A stretch of 34,351 nt of DNA from Acidobacteriaceae bacterium (GCA_003156235.1 PMGP01000002.1:7535-41885), one strand, 5' to 3'; positions 17,231 through 27,086 are shown, counted from the stretch's first letter. Translations and numbers: made by a program. Notes: generated from the sequence alone by a model not told the origin.

Positions 17231-18091
17231 TTATTGTTTCGCCGACACGCTCGCCGACTTTGTACCCAGCAGAATCTGCACGCCCATATACGCAATCCAG
17301 TCGGGCTCGCTGTTCTGGCGCGTTACCGCCTGGATCGCGCGCCCGCCCATGAACATCAGGCGCAAGTGTCCGGCGCGGTCCAGCGTTTTTCGGCCCCCCA
17401 GGTCGAGCGTCAACGCGCGCTGCCTGGGCGCGCCGTCGATGCGGTTTACGTCCTGCAGGTCGTAGATCTCTCCGTATAGCTCAAACCGCTCACTGAACTC
17501 GTGCCCGGCAATCAGCCCGCGCCCCCAGCGGCTGGGAACATTACGGTTGCCGATCCAGCGGCCCAACTCGCCGTTAAAGTTCACCGGCCCCAGTTTGGTT
17601 GTGAATTCCACCGGCAGATAGTACTGCGGCCCAGGTTCGACGACTCCGCGGCGCACGGCGCTGGTGGGATTGTTGATAACGGCCTGTGGATAGGTTCCCA
17701 GCGAAAAATCCATGTTCTCGTCGGACTTGGGTTCACCCGCGCGATGATGCTCGTAGGGCCGCCACTTCACGCCGAACTGCGATTCGCCCAATCCGGCCTG
17801 TGTGGCGTTGCTTTGGTTATTGCTATTGCTCGGGCCGGTTGCAACGGCAAGCGACAACTCGTACATAAGCTGAATGCGGTCGCCCCAGCCGTAATTCACG
17901 TCGATGTCGGGCAGCCGGTAGCTGGCTGCGCCGGGGTTGTGGCCGCCGGTCAAACCGAGATTGATCTCCCACTGCCGGTTGCCGGGCGTGCCGGGATCGT
18001 CAGTAATAAAAGGCGGGCCGCCCTGCGCGAGCGCCAGCGGGGCAGCCAGAGCCAGTGCAAACAGAAGCATAAGTTGGAGGAACCGGCTCAT
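17231..18091 (-). CDS. Putative outer-membrane beta-barrel protein (MetA-pathway/transporter-like)
   Basis: Signal peptide MSRFLQLMLLFALALAAPLALAQ, then GPPFITDDPGTPGNRQWEINLG and alternating amphipathic strands. Confidence 0.65.
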   Translation of the reverse strand: MSRFLQLMLLFALALAAPLALAQGGPPFITDDPGTPGNRQWEINLGLTGGHNPGAASYRLPDIDVNYGWGDRIQLMYELSLAVATGPSNSNNQSNATQAGLGESQFGVKWRPYEHHRAGEPKSDENMDFSLGTYPQAVINNPTSAVRRGVVEPGPQYYLPVEFTTKLGPVNFNGELGRWIGNRNVPSRWGRGLIAGHEFSERFELYGEIYDLQDVNRIDGAPRQRALTLDLGGRKTLDRAGHLRLMFMGGRAIQAVTRQNSEPDWIAYMGVQILLGTKSASVSAKQ

Positions 18092-18285
18092 TCGAGCGAT
18101 CAAAACTTTCCGCAAAATGGAATTGGCTGAAAAATGGGGTTTACTCGCGTGCGAGAACCTCTTTGCTCACGGTAACACTTCAGCCCTTGCCGGCGTAAAC
18201 GGTCTCCAGTTGAAAGTGCGTCACTTCGATCTGGCTTCAAAGGTGGCGCTCCGCAAAGAACCGCAAACTCCTCCGCAGCCTGAAA

Positions 18286-19629
18286 TCACTTTGTAAAAGC
18301 CGGGTCGATCTCTGCCCGCACAGTCTGCTGAAAACCACTCCATTTGCAGGAACCGTCGGCCTGTCCGCAACCGGGAACGAATACGGGCACGCGTTCGGGA
18401 GGATGGTCGAGAGTTAGCGGCGCCGCGTTGCGCATCTGGTCGAGCGTCTGCGCCATGTAATAGGTGCGCACAAAGTAGTTAGATCCTCCGCGCTTGCTCC
18501 ATAACTCGAAGACCAGCGCCCCGCCCGGCGGGGTGTCGTCGCGGCGGCCGTCAATCAGCCAGGACAGGCCCAAGGCTCCGCTGATATTGGCCAGGTTCGT
18601 ATCGTGCCCCACCAGAATTAGAAGCCGGTCGCCGGGTTTGGTGAGCGCGCCCTTCACGGGGTGCGACTCGGCGGCCTGCTGCATCGACAGAAGAACGTGC
18701 CAAAGCAAGTTAGAAGACTGCGCGCGGGCTATATAACTGGAGCGCCCGGTAATTTCCTCATGTGCGGCATGAAGCTGCATTAGTTCGCGCAGTTTGTGAA
18801 TGTCCACTCTCCCCCAGCCGACTTGGGCCGCGTCCATGCCCTCGGCGTATTCCAGCAGCATATTCTCCGCCATGGTGGAGGCAACCCCAAGAGGCGTACG
18901 CAACTCGACCGGATGCTCGCCTCTTCCGGGAGCGATCGAGGAAGGAAGATCAAAGAGCGATTGAAGCTGGGTCGAGCCCGCGCACTTGTCATTTGAGTTA
19001 CAACCGCGCGAGCTGTATCCGCGCAGAACCTCTTCCAGCGCCTCCAGTTGCGGCCTGTAGGCCTCCGTAAGTCCCTGCGGATTGCCGCCGATGCGGCCCG
19101 CGACAGCCGCCGTCGCGAGCAGCTTGTCGGGATGGCCGACTCTGGCTTCGAGAGGATGGAATAAAGGATCGGCGGGTCCCTCGGGAAGCGACTTGACTCC
19201 CAGCACGCAGCCCGGCGCAAGCCCTGCGGCCAAAGCCTTGCCGGTTTCGCGCGTACGCTGCTCGGAGTCGGCAATGATGCTGATTCGCGACGCATCCGCG
19301 CAGCCATTGGGCGCTAACAGTCCCTGCGCGGCCCATAACTCGCGGTCGTATGCGCCGAGCAGCGTCATAAGTTGCGCGCCGTGCGCGGTAAGATAGCCGG
19401 GAGGAACGCTCCACTTGGGCCACGGCTCCCGCGAGTACTGATTCAGTTCATCGGGCATGCGTGTGGGCGAGCGCACGCCGTGGCGGCTGATGACGACAAC
19501 TAACTTGAGTTCATCGCCCTTGGGGCCGTCGTTTTTCGCTGGGTCGGCGTTGACAGCTTGCGACTGGAGAAGGCCAGCCCCGCAGAGATGAACGCCAAGC
19601 AGAATTGCTGCAATCCGGCCTCGCTTCAT
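18286..19629 (-). CDS. Histidine acid phosphatase, AppA/Agp (phytase)-like
   Basis: RHGVRSPT (RHGxRxP) and GHDTNLANISGAL (HD) motifs, DDTPPGGALVFELW, QTLDQMRNAAPLTLDHPP; signal peptide. Confidence 0.88.
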   Translation of the reverse strand: MKRGRIAAILLGVHLCGAGLLQSQAVNADPAKNDGPKGDELKLVVVISRHGVRSPTRMPDELNQYSREPWPKWSVPPGYLTAHGAQLMTLLGAYDRELWAAQGLLAPNGCADASRISIIADSEQRTRETGKALAAGLAPGCVLGVKSLPEGPADPLFHPLEARVGHPDKLLATAAVAGRIGGNPQGLTEAYRPQLEALEEVLRGYSSRGCNSNDKCAGSTQLQSLFDLPSSIAPGRGEHPVELRTPLGVASTMAENMLLEYAEGMDAAQVGWGRVDIHKLRELMQLHAAHEEITGRSSYIARAQSSNLLWHVLLSMQQAAESHPVKGALTKPGDRLLILVGHDTNLANISGALGLSWLIDGRRDDTPPGGALVFELWSKRGGSNYFVRTYYMAQTLDQMRNAAPLTLDHPPERVPVFVPGCGQADGSCKWSGFQQTVRAEIDPAFTK

Positions 19630-20648
19630 TGGGCCATACCAGTTTTGGCCGTGGAATAGACCCTGATCTCCGCCGGGGTCACGCCAGCGCCCGGTACCGC
19701 GACGTAAAAAAGATTCTGTGCAGCAACGAAAAGCGCTGTTTTGGCTGCGTCCGCTGTGCGCAGGACTCCAAGCGAATGCAGTTTTCTAGCCTCATCCACC
19801 TGGAACGCGTCCACCTCGCCAGCACCGCTGATCACATACACGCGGCCGAGTGCAGGGTCATAGAACAGATCGTCGGCCTTGCCTGCCGCGGGCATGCTGC
19901 TGACCTCTTTGCCGGTCGCGGCATCCAGGGCGATCACCGTTCCCGGAGTGCGGCAGGCGAGATACAGCAGATTATGCGCGCCGTCGAAGGCTAACGGCAC
20001 ATTATCAGCGGCATTAGCCAGCTTCCAATGAGCGGTAATCCTCTTGCCGACCTCGTCAACCACTGTAACTTCATGCGAATCGGCGATGTTCGCGAAGACG
20101 CGCTCGGTCTGCGCGTCGATGTCGAGCCCCTCTGGGTGAGTCGCTACCGGAAGGTCGGCGGCCAGCGTGAAGCTATCCACGTCTACCATGGCGATTTTGG
20201 CTGGATTGGCCGCGTCCGAGCCGCCATGGCCCACAAAAAGCAGGTGATGAGCCCCGTCATAGGCCATGTCGTCGGCATCTTCGGAAAGCTTGATTGTTCC
20301 TGCCAGCGCGAGCGGAGTTCCTTTATAAACTCTGAGCTCTCCGAGCACGCCATCAGAGATGTATAGGCTGCCGGTGGACGCGGCCCACGCCAGGCCGTGC
20401 GGTTTTCCCAGGCCGATAATGCTTTGCCGCACCTTGTCCGTCTTCAGGTCGATCACTTCCACTGAGTGATTGCCGGGAGCGGCGAGAAACAGTTGATTGC
20501 CAGCCGCATCGATGGCGAGGTGGTCGAATCTGCCTTTAACTCCCGGCAACAGAATGGTCCGGGCGAGAGTAAGAGGCGGCGTTGTCTGCGCGCTGGCTGC
20601 GACTGCGCTCAGCAGGATAAAGGTGAGGGAGATAGCAATCTTTTTCAT
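19626..20648 (-). CDS. Secreted YncE-like beta-propeller protein
   Basis: Signal peptide; repeated NHSVEVIDLKTDKV / AKIAMVDVDSFTLAADLPVATHPEG / HEVTVVDEVGK blades; ATGA overlap with the phosphatase gene. Confidence 0.82.
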   Translation of the reverse strand: MKKIAISLTFILLSAVAASAQTTPPLTLARTILLPGVKGRFDHLAIDAAGNQLFLAAPGNHSVEVIDLKTDKVRQSIIGLGKPHGLAWAASTGSLYISDGVLGELRVYKGTPLALAGTIKLSEDADDMAYDGAHHLLFVGHGGSDAANPAKIAMVDVDSFTLAADLPVATHPEGLDIDAQTERVFANIADSHEVTVVDEVGKRITAHWKLANAADNVPLAFDGAHNLLYLACRTPGTVIALDAATGKEVSSMPAAGKADDLFYDPALGRVYVISGAGEVDAFQVDEARKLHSLGVLRTADAAKTALFVAAQNLFYVAVPGAGVTPAEIRVYSTAKTGMAQ

Positions 20649-20660
20649 CGATTCTTTCTC

Positions 20661-20691
20661 GGTCCGCCGCGCTTTTGGGGCGCGGCGGCCC
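20661..20691 (-). promoter_or_regulatory. Strong hairpin just upstream of the propeller start codon
   Basis: Plus strand GGTCCGCCGCGC-ttttggg-GCGCGGCGGCCC, 11 of 12 paired (1 mismatch). Confidence 0.6.
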
Positions 20692-20782
20692 AGCCAGGAT
20701 GGGTTAAGGCCAAAGCTTTCCTATGGCCCCTGATAAGTCTATACGAGCCGCAAGAAAAGCCGTGAGTCAGATGGACGTCCCC

Positions 20783-23620
20783 TTAATTGTCGTGGTGAGA
20801 AGTCCAGCGAAGCCCTCCTCCGTAAGTCGGGTGGTAGTACTCGCGCTGGGCGACATATTGCGGGCTGCCGTAGTAGAAGCCGAAGACTTCGTTATTGAGA
20901 TTCAATCCCTGCGCATAGACTTCGATCCCCTTGCCCAAACGATAACTCGCCTGAGCGTCCACTTGCAGGTGAGCATACAGGTAGTTATCGCCAGTAGGCC
21001 CCTTTACTCCCCCAACCGGCGAAATGGGTGAAGTCGTTCCATCCGAGGAGTTCAGAGCGAGATCCTCGTATTGGTAAGAGTAGATGCTCGCGCCATTGTA
21101 CTCGAGGCCCAAATGAACGGAGATGTGCTTGTTATCATAGCTGGGGCCGATGTTCCAGGTGTTGGGTGTCTGGCGCAGCAGGGCCGGACTGTCAGTGCGC
21201 AGCGGATCGACGCCCTTGGCCTGCGAGTCGCTGTAGGTGTAGTTACCGGAGAAGCCGAAGCCGCTGAGGACTCCGGGAAGGAACGAAAGCCGCTGCTGAT
21301 AGCCGATTTCAAAGCCGTAAACCCATGCGCTGCCAGCGTTGATCGGCTGCGTCACATTTGTCTGGTTCTCCTGGCCCTGATTCAAGATCGTCAGTTTGGA
21401 CGCCTGCGGGTCCGAGAGCGATTTGTAGAAGAAGCCTGCCTGAACGAGTCCCAGGGGATTCAGATAATGCTCATACAGCACGTCGTAGTTATAGGCGTGC
21501 TCGGCAACCAAAGCCGGATTTCCGATGGATTCGGCGATAGGCGTCTGCGAGGTATCGAGCGTGATATACCGAATCAGATCCTGCGGGTCGGGGCGGGCGA
21601 TTCCGCGTCCAAACGAGGCGCGAATGTCCGAGTTGCTGGTGAGTGAATACCTGGCCTGCACGCTGGGAAGCACATCCAGGTACGACTTGGAGCTGTTCAC
21701 CGGAGTCGTACCGCCCCACGAGCCATCAGGGTTGGTTGTAACCAGGTATCCGGTTGTCTGGATGTTTGTTTCCTCGAAGCGTACCCCGGCCTGCAGGCGC
21801 AACTTGTTGAACTGCGTTGTGTTCATGATGTAGCCGGCAGTGATTCGCTGTTGCAGGTTGAAGTTGCTGGCGTCGGAGCCGATGTGAGTTGCGTCTATGT
21901 CCAAGGGGAACAGGCCGGGGTTGGCGTTGCGGTAGGCAACGATCGAATCGAAATCAGTGAGCGGCCCCATCTTGTAGCTGCCGTCATAGTAGTTGTTGTT
22001 GTGTAGGGGGCTGAGAAATTGGCTCATCAGAATTCCGCTGGGCTCGTTGTCGTAGGTGGGAGAGTAGGCGAACTGTCCCTTGTGCTGATTGCGAACCTTG
22101 GCGCCGAATTCCAGCGTGGAGTAGTGCTTGCCAATGTTATAGTTCAATCCATAGGACGCAGAGCCCTGCAAATTGATCTGCGTGGTTTGTCCGCTTGTCA
22201 GATCGAGTTCGGATAACTGGTACTTGGTCGGATCGAATGTCTCCGATCCTGCCGCCGTGCAAGCTGCCTGCCACTGGGGGCGGTACTGGCTTGGATTTGC
22301 CGCAGGGTCGTAGTTGCAGTCGTTGCCCCAGAATGCGTCCCCTTTGTCGGCTTTAATAATCTTGAATTTCGCTCCCGGATTTCCGGCTGCCGCAAGCTGA
22401 CGGGCTCTCGATACAGCCGCTTCCCACTTGAACCAGGAATTCGTGAACAAATGATTTCCGCCCACGGCCAGCATTCCCAGGCCATAATCGGGAGCGCGCC
22501 TCGAGGTTGAATACTTTGGCGCACTGCCATTGTTCAGCGTGTAAACCCACTTATCGCCATAATCTTTGAAGTCCGAGTAGAAGACCTTGGCGAAAAGGAG
22601 CGAATTATCCGATAGCTTGTAATCGAAGCTGGCCGCCGCGCCCCAGCGAGTGCGGTCGTAGCGGTATTCGCGCAGATCGATGCTGTCGTAACTCGGGACA
22701 AGAGTGCCCGTATCCAGCGACGGCTCGATGTCATCGATGCCGCGGCCGTTGTAGTCATAGGTGAAGTTGCCGAGAATGCCAAGCTTCTTGTTGAAATAAC
22801 GTTTGCCTGCCGTGATGCCGTACTGGCTGGCATGGCGGCCATCGAAGATTGGGGTGTAACCGCTATTGCCAAAGGCGGTAATCGTCGGTCGATCGCCAGC
22901 CGATTTGGTTACCAGGTTCACGGAACCGCCAATGGCGTCGCCGTCCTGGTTGGCGGAAAGAGTCTTATTGATTTCAACCGACTCGACGAGATCCGCGGGA
23001 ATGGTATCGAGCTTGATCTGGTTTACCGTGGACTCAGGCGATGGCACAAGGACGCCGTCAATGGTCGTATTGCTCAGGCGCGGCTCGGTGCCGCGAATCT
23101 GCACGTACTTTCCCTCGCCCTCGTCGCGTTCCAGCGTCACGCCTAACATACGGCCCAGCGCATCGGCCACATCCGCGTTGGGCAGGCTCATAATCTGATC
23201 GTTGGTGATGACATTGAGAATGTTTTCGGAACTATTGATGCGGTTGATCGCTTCCGCGTCACCGTGAACACCGGTCGCAGTAACCAGAATCTCTTCCGCC
23301 GCCGAGGCTACTTGCATTACGGCTTCCAAGCGCGCTGGCTGGCCTGACTTGACGGTTACTGTTGCCGTTAAAGGCGCAAAGCCCACGAAGGTAATCTTCA
23401 CTTCGTAAGAGCCAGGCACAAGGTTGGGAACAACGAACTCACCCTGCTTGTCGGATACGAATGAGGCCGAGCTTTGCAGAATCTCAATATGCGCGCCTTG
23501 AAGTACGGCCCCGGCGGTGTCGGTGACGCGGCCGGTCAGCGTTTCCTTGCTGCTTTGACTTATGCCGGGCAGCGGCACGATCAGCAGCAACAGCACGGTC
23601 AGAATTGACAAGCGTCTCAT
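20783..23620 (-). CDS. TonB-dependent receptor with N-terminal carboxypeptidase-regulatory-like domain
   Basis: Signal peptide; LTGRVTDTAGAVLQGAHIEI; plug NADVADALGRMLGVTLERDEGEGKYVQIRGTEPRLSNTTIDG; C-terminal barrel. Confidence 0.93.
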   Translation of the reverse strand: MRRLSILTVLLLLIVPLPGISQSSKETLTGRVTDTAGAVLQGAHIEILQSSASFVSDKQGEFVVPNLVPGSYEVKITFVGFAPLTATVTVKSGQPARLEAVMQVASAAEEILVTATGVHGDAEAINRINSSENILNVITNDQIMSLPNADVADALGRMLGVTLERDEGEGKYVQIRGTEPRLSNTTIDGVLVPSPESTVNQIKLDTIPADLVESVEINKTLSANQDGDAIGGSVNLVTKSAGDRPTITAFGNSGYTPIFDGRHASQYGITAGKRYFNKKLGILGNFTYDYNGRGIDDIEPSLDTGTLVPSYDSIDLREYRYDRTRWGAAASFDYKLSDNSLLFAKVFYSDFKDYGDKWVYTLNNGSAPKYSTSRRAPDYGLGMLAVGGNHLFTNSWFKWEAAVSRARQLAAAGNPGAKFKIIKADKGDAFWGNDCNYDPAANPSQYRPQWQAACTAAGSETFDPTKYQLSELDLTSGQTTQINLQGSASYGLNYNIGKHYSTLEFGAKVRNQHKGQFAYSPTYDNEPSGILMSQFLSPLHNNNYYDGSYKMGPLTDFDSIVAYRNANPGLFPLDIDATHIGSDASNFNLQQRITAGYIMNTTQFNKLRLQAGVRFEETNIQTTGYLVTTNPDGSWGGTTPVNSSKSYLDVLPSVQARYSLTSNSDIRASFGRGIARPDPQDLIRYITLDTSQTPIAESIGNPALVAEHAYNYDVLYEHYLNPLGLVQAGFFYKSLSDPQASKLTILNQGQENQTNVTQPINAGSAWVYGFEIGYQQRLSFLPGVLSGFGFSGNYTYSDSQAKGVDPLRTDSPALLRQTPNTWNIGPSYDNKHISVHLGLEYNGASIYSYQYEDLALNSSDGTTSPISPVGGVKGPTGDNYLYAHLQVDAQASYRLGKGIEVYAQGLNLNNEVFGFYYGSPQYVAQREYYHPTYGGGLRWTSHHDN

Positions 23621-23678
23621 GTGGTCTCCTTATATAGCCGCGGGCGCTATACGACCGCGTGCGCTGCACGGAACTAGA

Positions 23679-23693
23679 GTTGCCGCTGGCAAC
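23679..23693. promoter_or_regulatory. Inverted repeat in the TonB-receptor / response-regulator intergenic region
   Basis: GTTGCC-gct-GGCAAC. Confidence 0.4.
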
Positions 23694-23905
23694 GCGAGGC
23701 ACTTTCCCGACTGGCTATAGGCAGAACTCTAAGCCGCGTTATTAAAAGCCCGTTAACAGCGAGGTAAAAAGTTTCTAAGGTTGGGAGCGCGCCTTCGCTG
23801 CCTGGGTGGCGCATCTTCACGGGCGAATGTGAATCTGCGATGAATTCACTTTTGGAGGCCTGTCATTATCCGTCTATCGAGCTTACTCTGGAGATGACTG
23901 AATCC

Positions 23906-24598
23906 ATGCGAATACTGATTGTCGAGGACGAGCCGCGCATGTTGGAGTTGTTGCGCCAGGGGCTCTATGAACATGGATTTACCGTGATGACGGCCGCCGA
24001 TGGCGAGACCGGGCTGACCATGGCCACGGCGCATGAACTGGACGCATTGGTGCTGGACATTGGGCTGCCGCGCTTGGACGGCTGCTCTCTGCTGCGGGCT
24101 CTGCGGGCGAGCGGGCGCCGCACACCGGTGCTGATGCTGACCGCCCGCGACACCGAGGACGAGATTATTCACGGCCTCGACGGGGGCGCGGACGATTACC
24201 TGACCAAGCCCTTTTCCTTTCCTGAACTGGTGGCCCGCTTGCAGTCCATCACTCGGCCACACCGCGAAGAGACAGATAGCGCCATTCGCGCCGGCGACGT
24301 TGTGGTCGATCCCGTCCGGCGCATGGCCTGGCGCAAGGGTGAAAGCCTCAACCTGACGCGCCTGGAGTTACTGTTGCTCGCCGGCCTTGCGCGCCAGGCC
24401 GGCCGGTGCGTTTCACGGCAGGAGCTGATCGCGTCTGTCTGGGGCGCGGAGCACGCGGTGGGGCCGGGCGCACTGGACGTGCTGGTGAATTCGCTGCGTT
24501 CCAAACTGGATACGCCGGGCGGCCGGAAGCGGATCGGAACGGTGCGCGGCCGGGGCTATATCTTTCGCGGCGCGGCGGGCGCGGGGGAAAAAGCCTGA
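23906..24598 (+). CDS. OmpR-family response regulator
   Basis: MRILIVEDEPRMLELL, VLDIGLPRLDG, DYLTKPFSFPELVAR, winged-helix C-terminus (IGTVRGRGYIFR). Internal start preferred. Confidence 0.93.
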   Translation: MRILIVEDEPRMLELLRQGLYEHGFTVMTAADGETGLTMATAHELDALVLDIGLPRLDGCSLLRALRASGRRTPVLMLTARDTEDEIIHGLDGGADDYLTKPFSFPELVARLQSITRPHREETDSAIRAGDVVVDPVRRMAWRKGESLNLTRLELLLLAGLARQAGRCVSRQELIASVWGAEHAVGPGALDVLVNSLRSKLDTPGGRKRIGTVRGRGYIFRGAAGAGEKA

Positions 24599-26013
24599 TG
24601 CGATCGCTGCCTATCCGCGTCCGGCTCACGCTGTGGTATTCGCTGGCTATCACGGTCACCATGTTCACCATCGGCCTGGTCTCGCTCTGGATGGTGCACC
24701 ACGCCATCGATAACCTGGAAAAGATCGAGCTGCAGGAGCGTGTGCGCGGCGTTCGGCGCTTTATCGAAAGCCGCCCGGAGGGCGAGACGAGCGCGGCGCT
24801 GCATGAGGCCATCACCGCCGCTTACAGCGCCAGCCACGGCAGCAAATGGCTGCAAGTTATCGACGAGCAGGGCAACTGGATCTACCGCTCACCGCACGTC
24901 GCCGCCGTCTATCCCGAGCTGGCGCTTCCCGCGCAGGCGCCCGACCCCGGTTATTACTTCACTTATCACGCCGAGTCTTCTTTGGTTCGCGCGCTGATCG
25001 CGCCCATTGCGGTGCATGGCGTCCGCTACACCGTGCAGACCGGCCTGACGCTGAACAAGACGCTGGCAATTCTATCCGACCTGCGCATTCATCTGTTTCT
25101 GCTGATTGCCGTGGGACTGCTCGTCTCTTCGATTGCTGGACACTTCATGAGCCGCAAGGCGCTGAGGCCGGTGGCCGCGCTGGCCGCCGAAGCCCGCCGC
25201 ATCAACGATCGCAATCTGGATATTCGCCTGCCCGTGCCAGGAGCCAGGGACGAAATCTCCGACCTATCCGAGACGCTGAACCAGATGCTGGAGCGCATCG
25301 ACAGGGCTTTCGCGAGTGTGCGCACCTTCACCGGCAATGCCTCGCATGAGCTGCGCACGCCCATCTCGCTCTTGCGCACCGAGATTGAGGTTGCGCTGAT
25401 CCGGCCGCGCGAGGCGGCCGAGTACCGCGCCGTTCTTGAACGCCTGCACGGCGAGACCGTGCGCATGACGGGGCTGGTGGAAAACCTGCTCTCCCTGGCC
25501 AGGGCCGATGGCGGAGCCGAAACCATTGCGCGCGCGCCGATTTGCGCCGCCGAGCTCTTTCAGCAGGTTGCCGCTGGCTGGAAGAGCGCCATGGAGGCGG
25601 CGCGGCTCGATTTTCGCGTCGAAATGCCGGCAAAGGGGCTGGCTCTCCTGGGCGACCGGCAGCTCGTCGCGCGCCTGCTCTCGATTCTGTTGGAAAACGC
25701 CAGCAGGTACACGCATGCCGGGGGCTCGGTAAAGCTGTACGCAGCCGTTTCCAGAACGCACGTCATGATCGCTGTCGAAGACACCGGCATCGGCATCGCC
25801 CCCGAGCACCGGGAGCGCATCTTCGAGCGCTTTTACCGCATTGCGCCCGCGGGCGAGCCTGCTCCGGCCGGCTTCGGCCTGGGCCTTTCTCTGGCGCAGT
25901 GGATCGCCGGGCGTCACGGCACCGAGCTCATGCTGGAAAGCGAACCGGGAGCAGGAAGCCGGTTTTCATTCAGCCTGGAAAGAAGCCTGGAGAAGGCAGA
26001 GATCGCGATGTAG
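24598..26013 (+). CDS. Sensor histidine kinase
   Basis: Two TM segments, HAMP, GNASHELRTPISLLRTEIEVAL (HisKA), DTGIGIAPEHRERIFERFYR (HATPase). TGATG overlap with the regulator. Confidence 0.93.
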   Translation: MRSLPIRVRLTLWYSLAITVTMFTIGLVSLWMVHHAIDNLEKIELQERVRGVRRFIESRPEGETSAALHEAITAAYSASHGSKWLQVIDEQGNWIYRSPHVAAVYPELALPAQAPDPGYYFTYHAESSLVRALIAPIAVHGVRYTVQTGLTLNKTLAILSDLRIHLFLLIAVGLLVSSIAGHFMSRKALRPVAALAAEARRINDRNLDIRLPVPGARDEISDLSETLNQMLERIDRAFASVRTFTGNASHELRTPISLLRTEIEVALIRPREAAEYRAVLERLHGETVRMTGLVENLLSLARADGGAETIARAPICAAELFQQVAAGWKSAMEAARLDFRVEMPAKGLALLGDRQLVARLLSILLENASRYTHAGGSVKLYAAVSRTHVMIAVEDTGIGIAPEHRERIFERFYRIAPAGEPAPAGFGLGLSLAQWIAGRHGTELMLESEPGAGSRFSFSLERSLEKAEIAM

Positions 26014-26328
26014 CCCCAGTGGCCGGGCCGCCACCCCTGCCAACCGGCCAACTTGCTAACCCGCTCTCGCCGCGCAGCGGAGGGCGGAAGTGGGCAGTTT
26101 CACAGGTTCACACGTTGTGTGTTTTTGTGCGGGAGGCGTGTAAAAATCTTTTATTTTGAATTAGTTAGATCAGGCTCCACAATTTCACAGGCAAAAACAG
26201 AAAAACCACCTGCGGTGGGGCCAATGTTCCCCTCTAATGGCTTTTCCGTTCGATAAGGGGCTTCTATCTGCCAGTATGCGCCAACGGAGGGCTATTTCCG
26301 GCAACCCAACCGCGGTGGGGCTAGACTC

Positions 26329-26352
26329 CCAGGTCTCAAAAGCGAGACCTGG
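26329..26352. repeat. CCAGGTCTC palindrome
   Basis: CCAGGTCTC-aaaagc-GAGACCTGG, perfect 9-bp arms. Confidence 0.8.
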
Positions 26353-26386
26353 AAGTTCTGCAACGGCTGGCGCGCGGGATTTTGCG

Positions 26387-26713
26387 CTACTCAAACAGCG
26401 TCGCTACTTTTGCCAGCACCTCATCCAGGATTTCCGGCGGAAGATCATCCACTTTCCGGCCTCCGCGCGCGGCCAGGCCGAGCACACACGGCTGATCGCA
26501 GCGGATGACCCCGGCGGTGCGGATGCCCTTGATGGGAACCGCGAAGCCGAGGCGGCGGGCAAACTCGCCGCCGCTGGTGATGGGCAGAACCACCGGCAGT
26601 TTTGTCGCTTCGTTGAATGCCGTTGGCGAGACGACCAGGACAGGCCGCTGGCCCTGCTGCTCACGCCCTTGCCTGGGATCAAGCGAGACCAGGTAAATCT
26701 CGCCTCGCTTCAT
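26387..26713 (-). CDS. MazF/PemK-type endoribonuclease toxin
   Basis: MKRGEIYLVSLDPRQGREQQGQRPVLVVSPTAFN...VVLPITS...IRCDQPCVL. Confidence 0.92.
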   Translation of the reverse strand: MKRGEIYLVSLDPRQGREQQGQRPVLVVSPTAFNEATKLPVVLPITSGGEFARRLGFAVPIKGIRTAGVIRCDQPCVLGLAARGGRKVDDLPPEILDEVLAKVATLFE

Positions 26714-26967
26714 AGCAGTTCACGGCCAACGGGAGGCGCGTCAAGCCATTCCCGTTCTTCCGGCGTCATGGGCTGAGAATAGTCGGAAATGGCCAGCAGT
26801 TCGTCCAGCGTGTAGCGGGGCCTGGGACGGGGTTCGAGGATCAGGCGTTCCCCGTCCACGGCCAGACCCACGGTGGCTCCGACTTTGAGGTGAAGCTGTT
26901 CAAGAATGACGGGCGGAACGGCCAGCATGACCGAGCCGCCGACTTTGCGCAGGTTGGTGATGTGCAT
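26710..26967 (-). CDS. MazE/PemI-type (AbrB-fold) antitoxin
   Basis: MHITNLRKVGGSVMLAVPPVILEQLHLKVGATVGLAVDGERLILEPR; ATGA overlap with the toxin. ATG at 26967 preferred over 27132. Confidence 0.9.
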   Translation of the reverse strand: MHITNLRKVGGSVMLAVPPVILEQLHLKVGATVGLAVDGERLILEPRPRPRYTLDELLAISDYSQPMTPEEREWLDAPPVGRELL

Positions 26968-26981
26968 GGCGAAGCCTCTTC

Positions 26982-26998
26982 TTTTGATTATATCAAAA
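26982..26998 (-). promoter_or_regulatory. Palindrome embedding a TATAAT box upstream of the mazE-like gene
   Basis: TTTTGAT-tat-ATCAAAA; the minus strand reads TTTTGATATAATCAAAA. Confidence 0.6.
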
Positions 26999-27086
26999 TA
27001 TAACAAATAGCAATTCTCGAAGGAACAGGTTTCTGCATGAATTGGGGGCTGCGGCCCACACTGACCATCTGAAAATAAACGGGGGC

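Noticed and set aside
26185-26394. 69-aa minus ORF downstream of the MazF-like gene
   Set aside because: Made of palindromic repeat sequence; no ribosome-binding site or domain motif.
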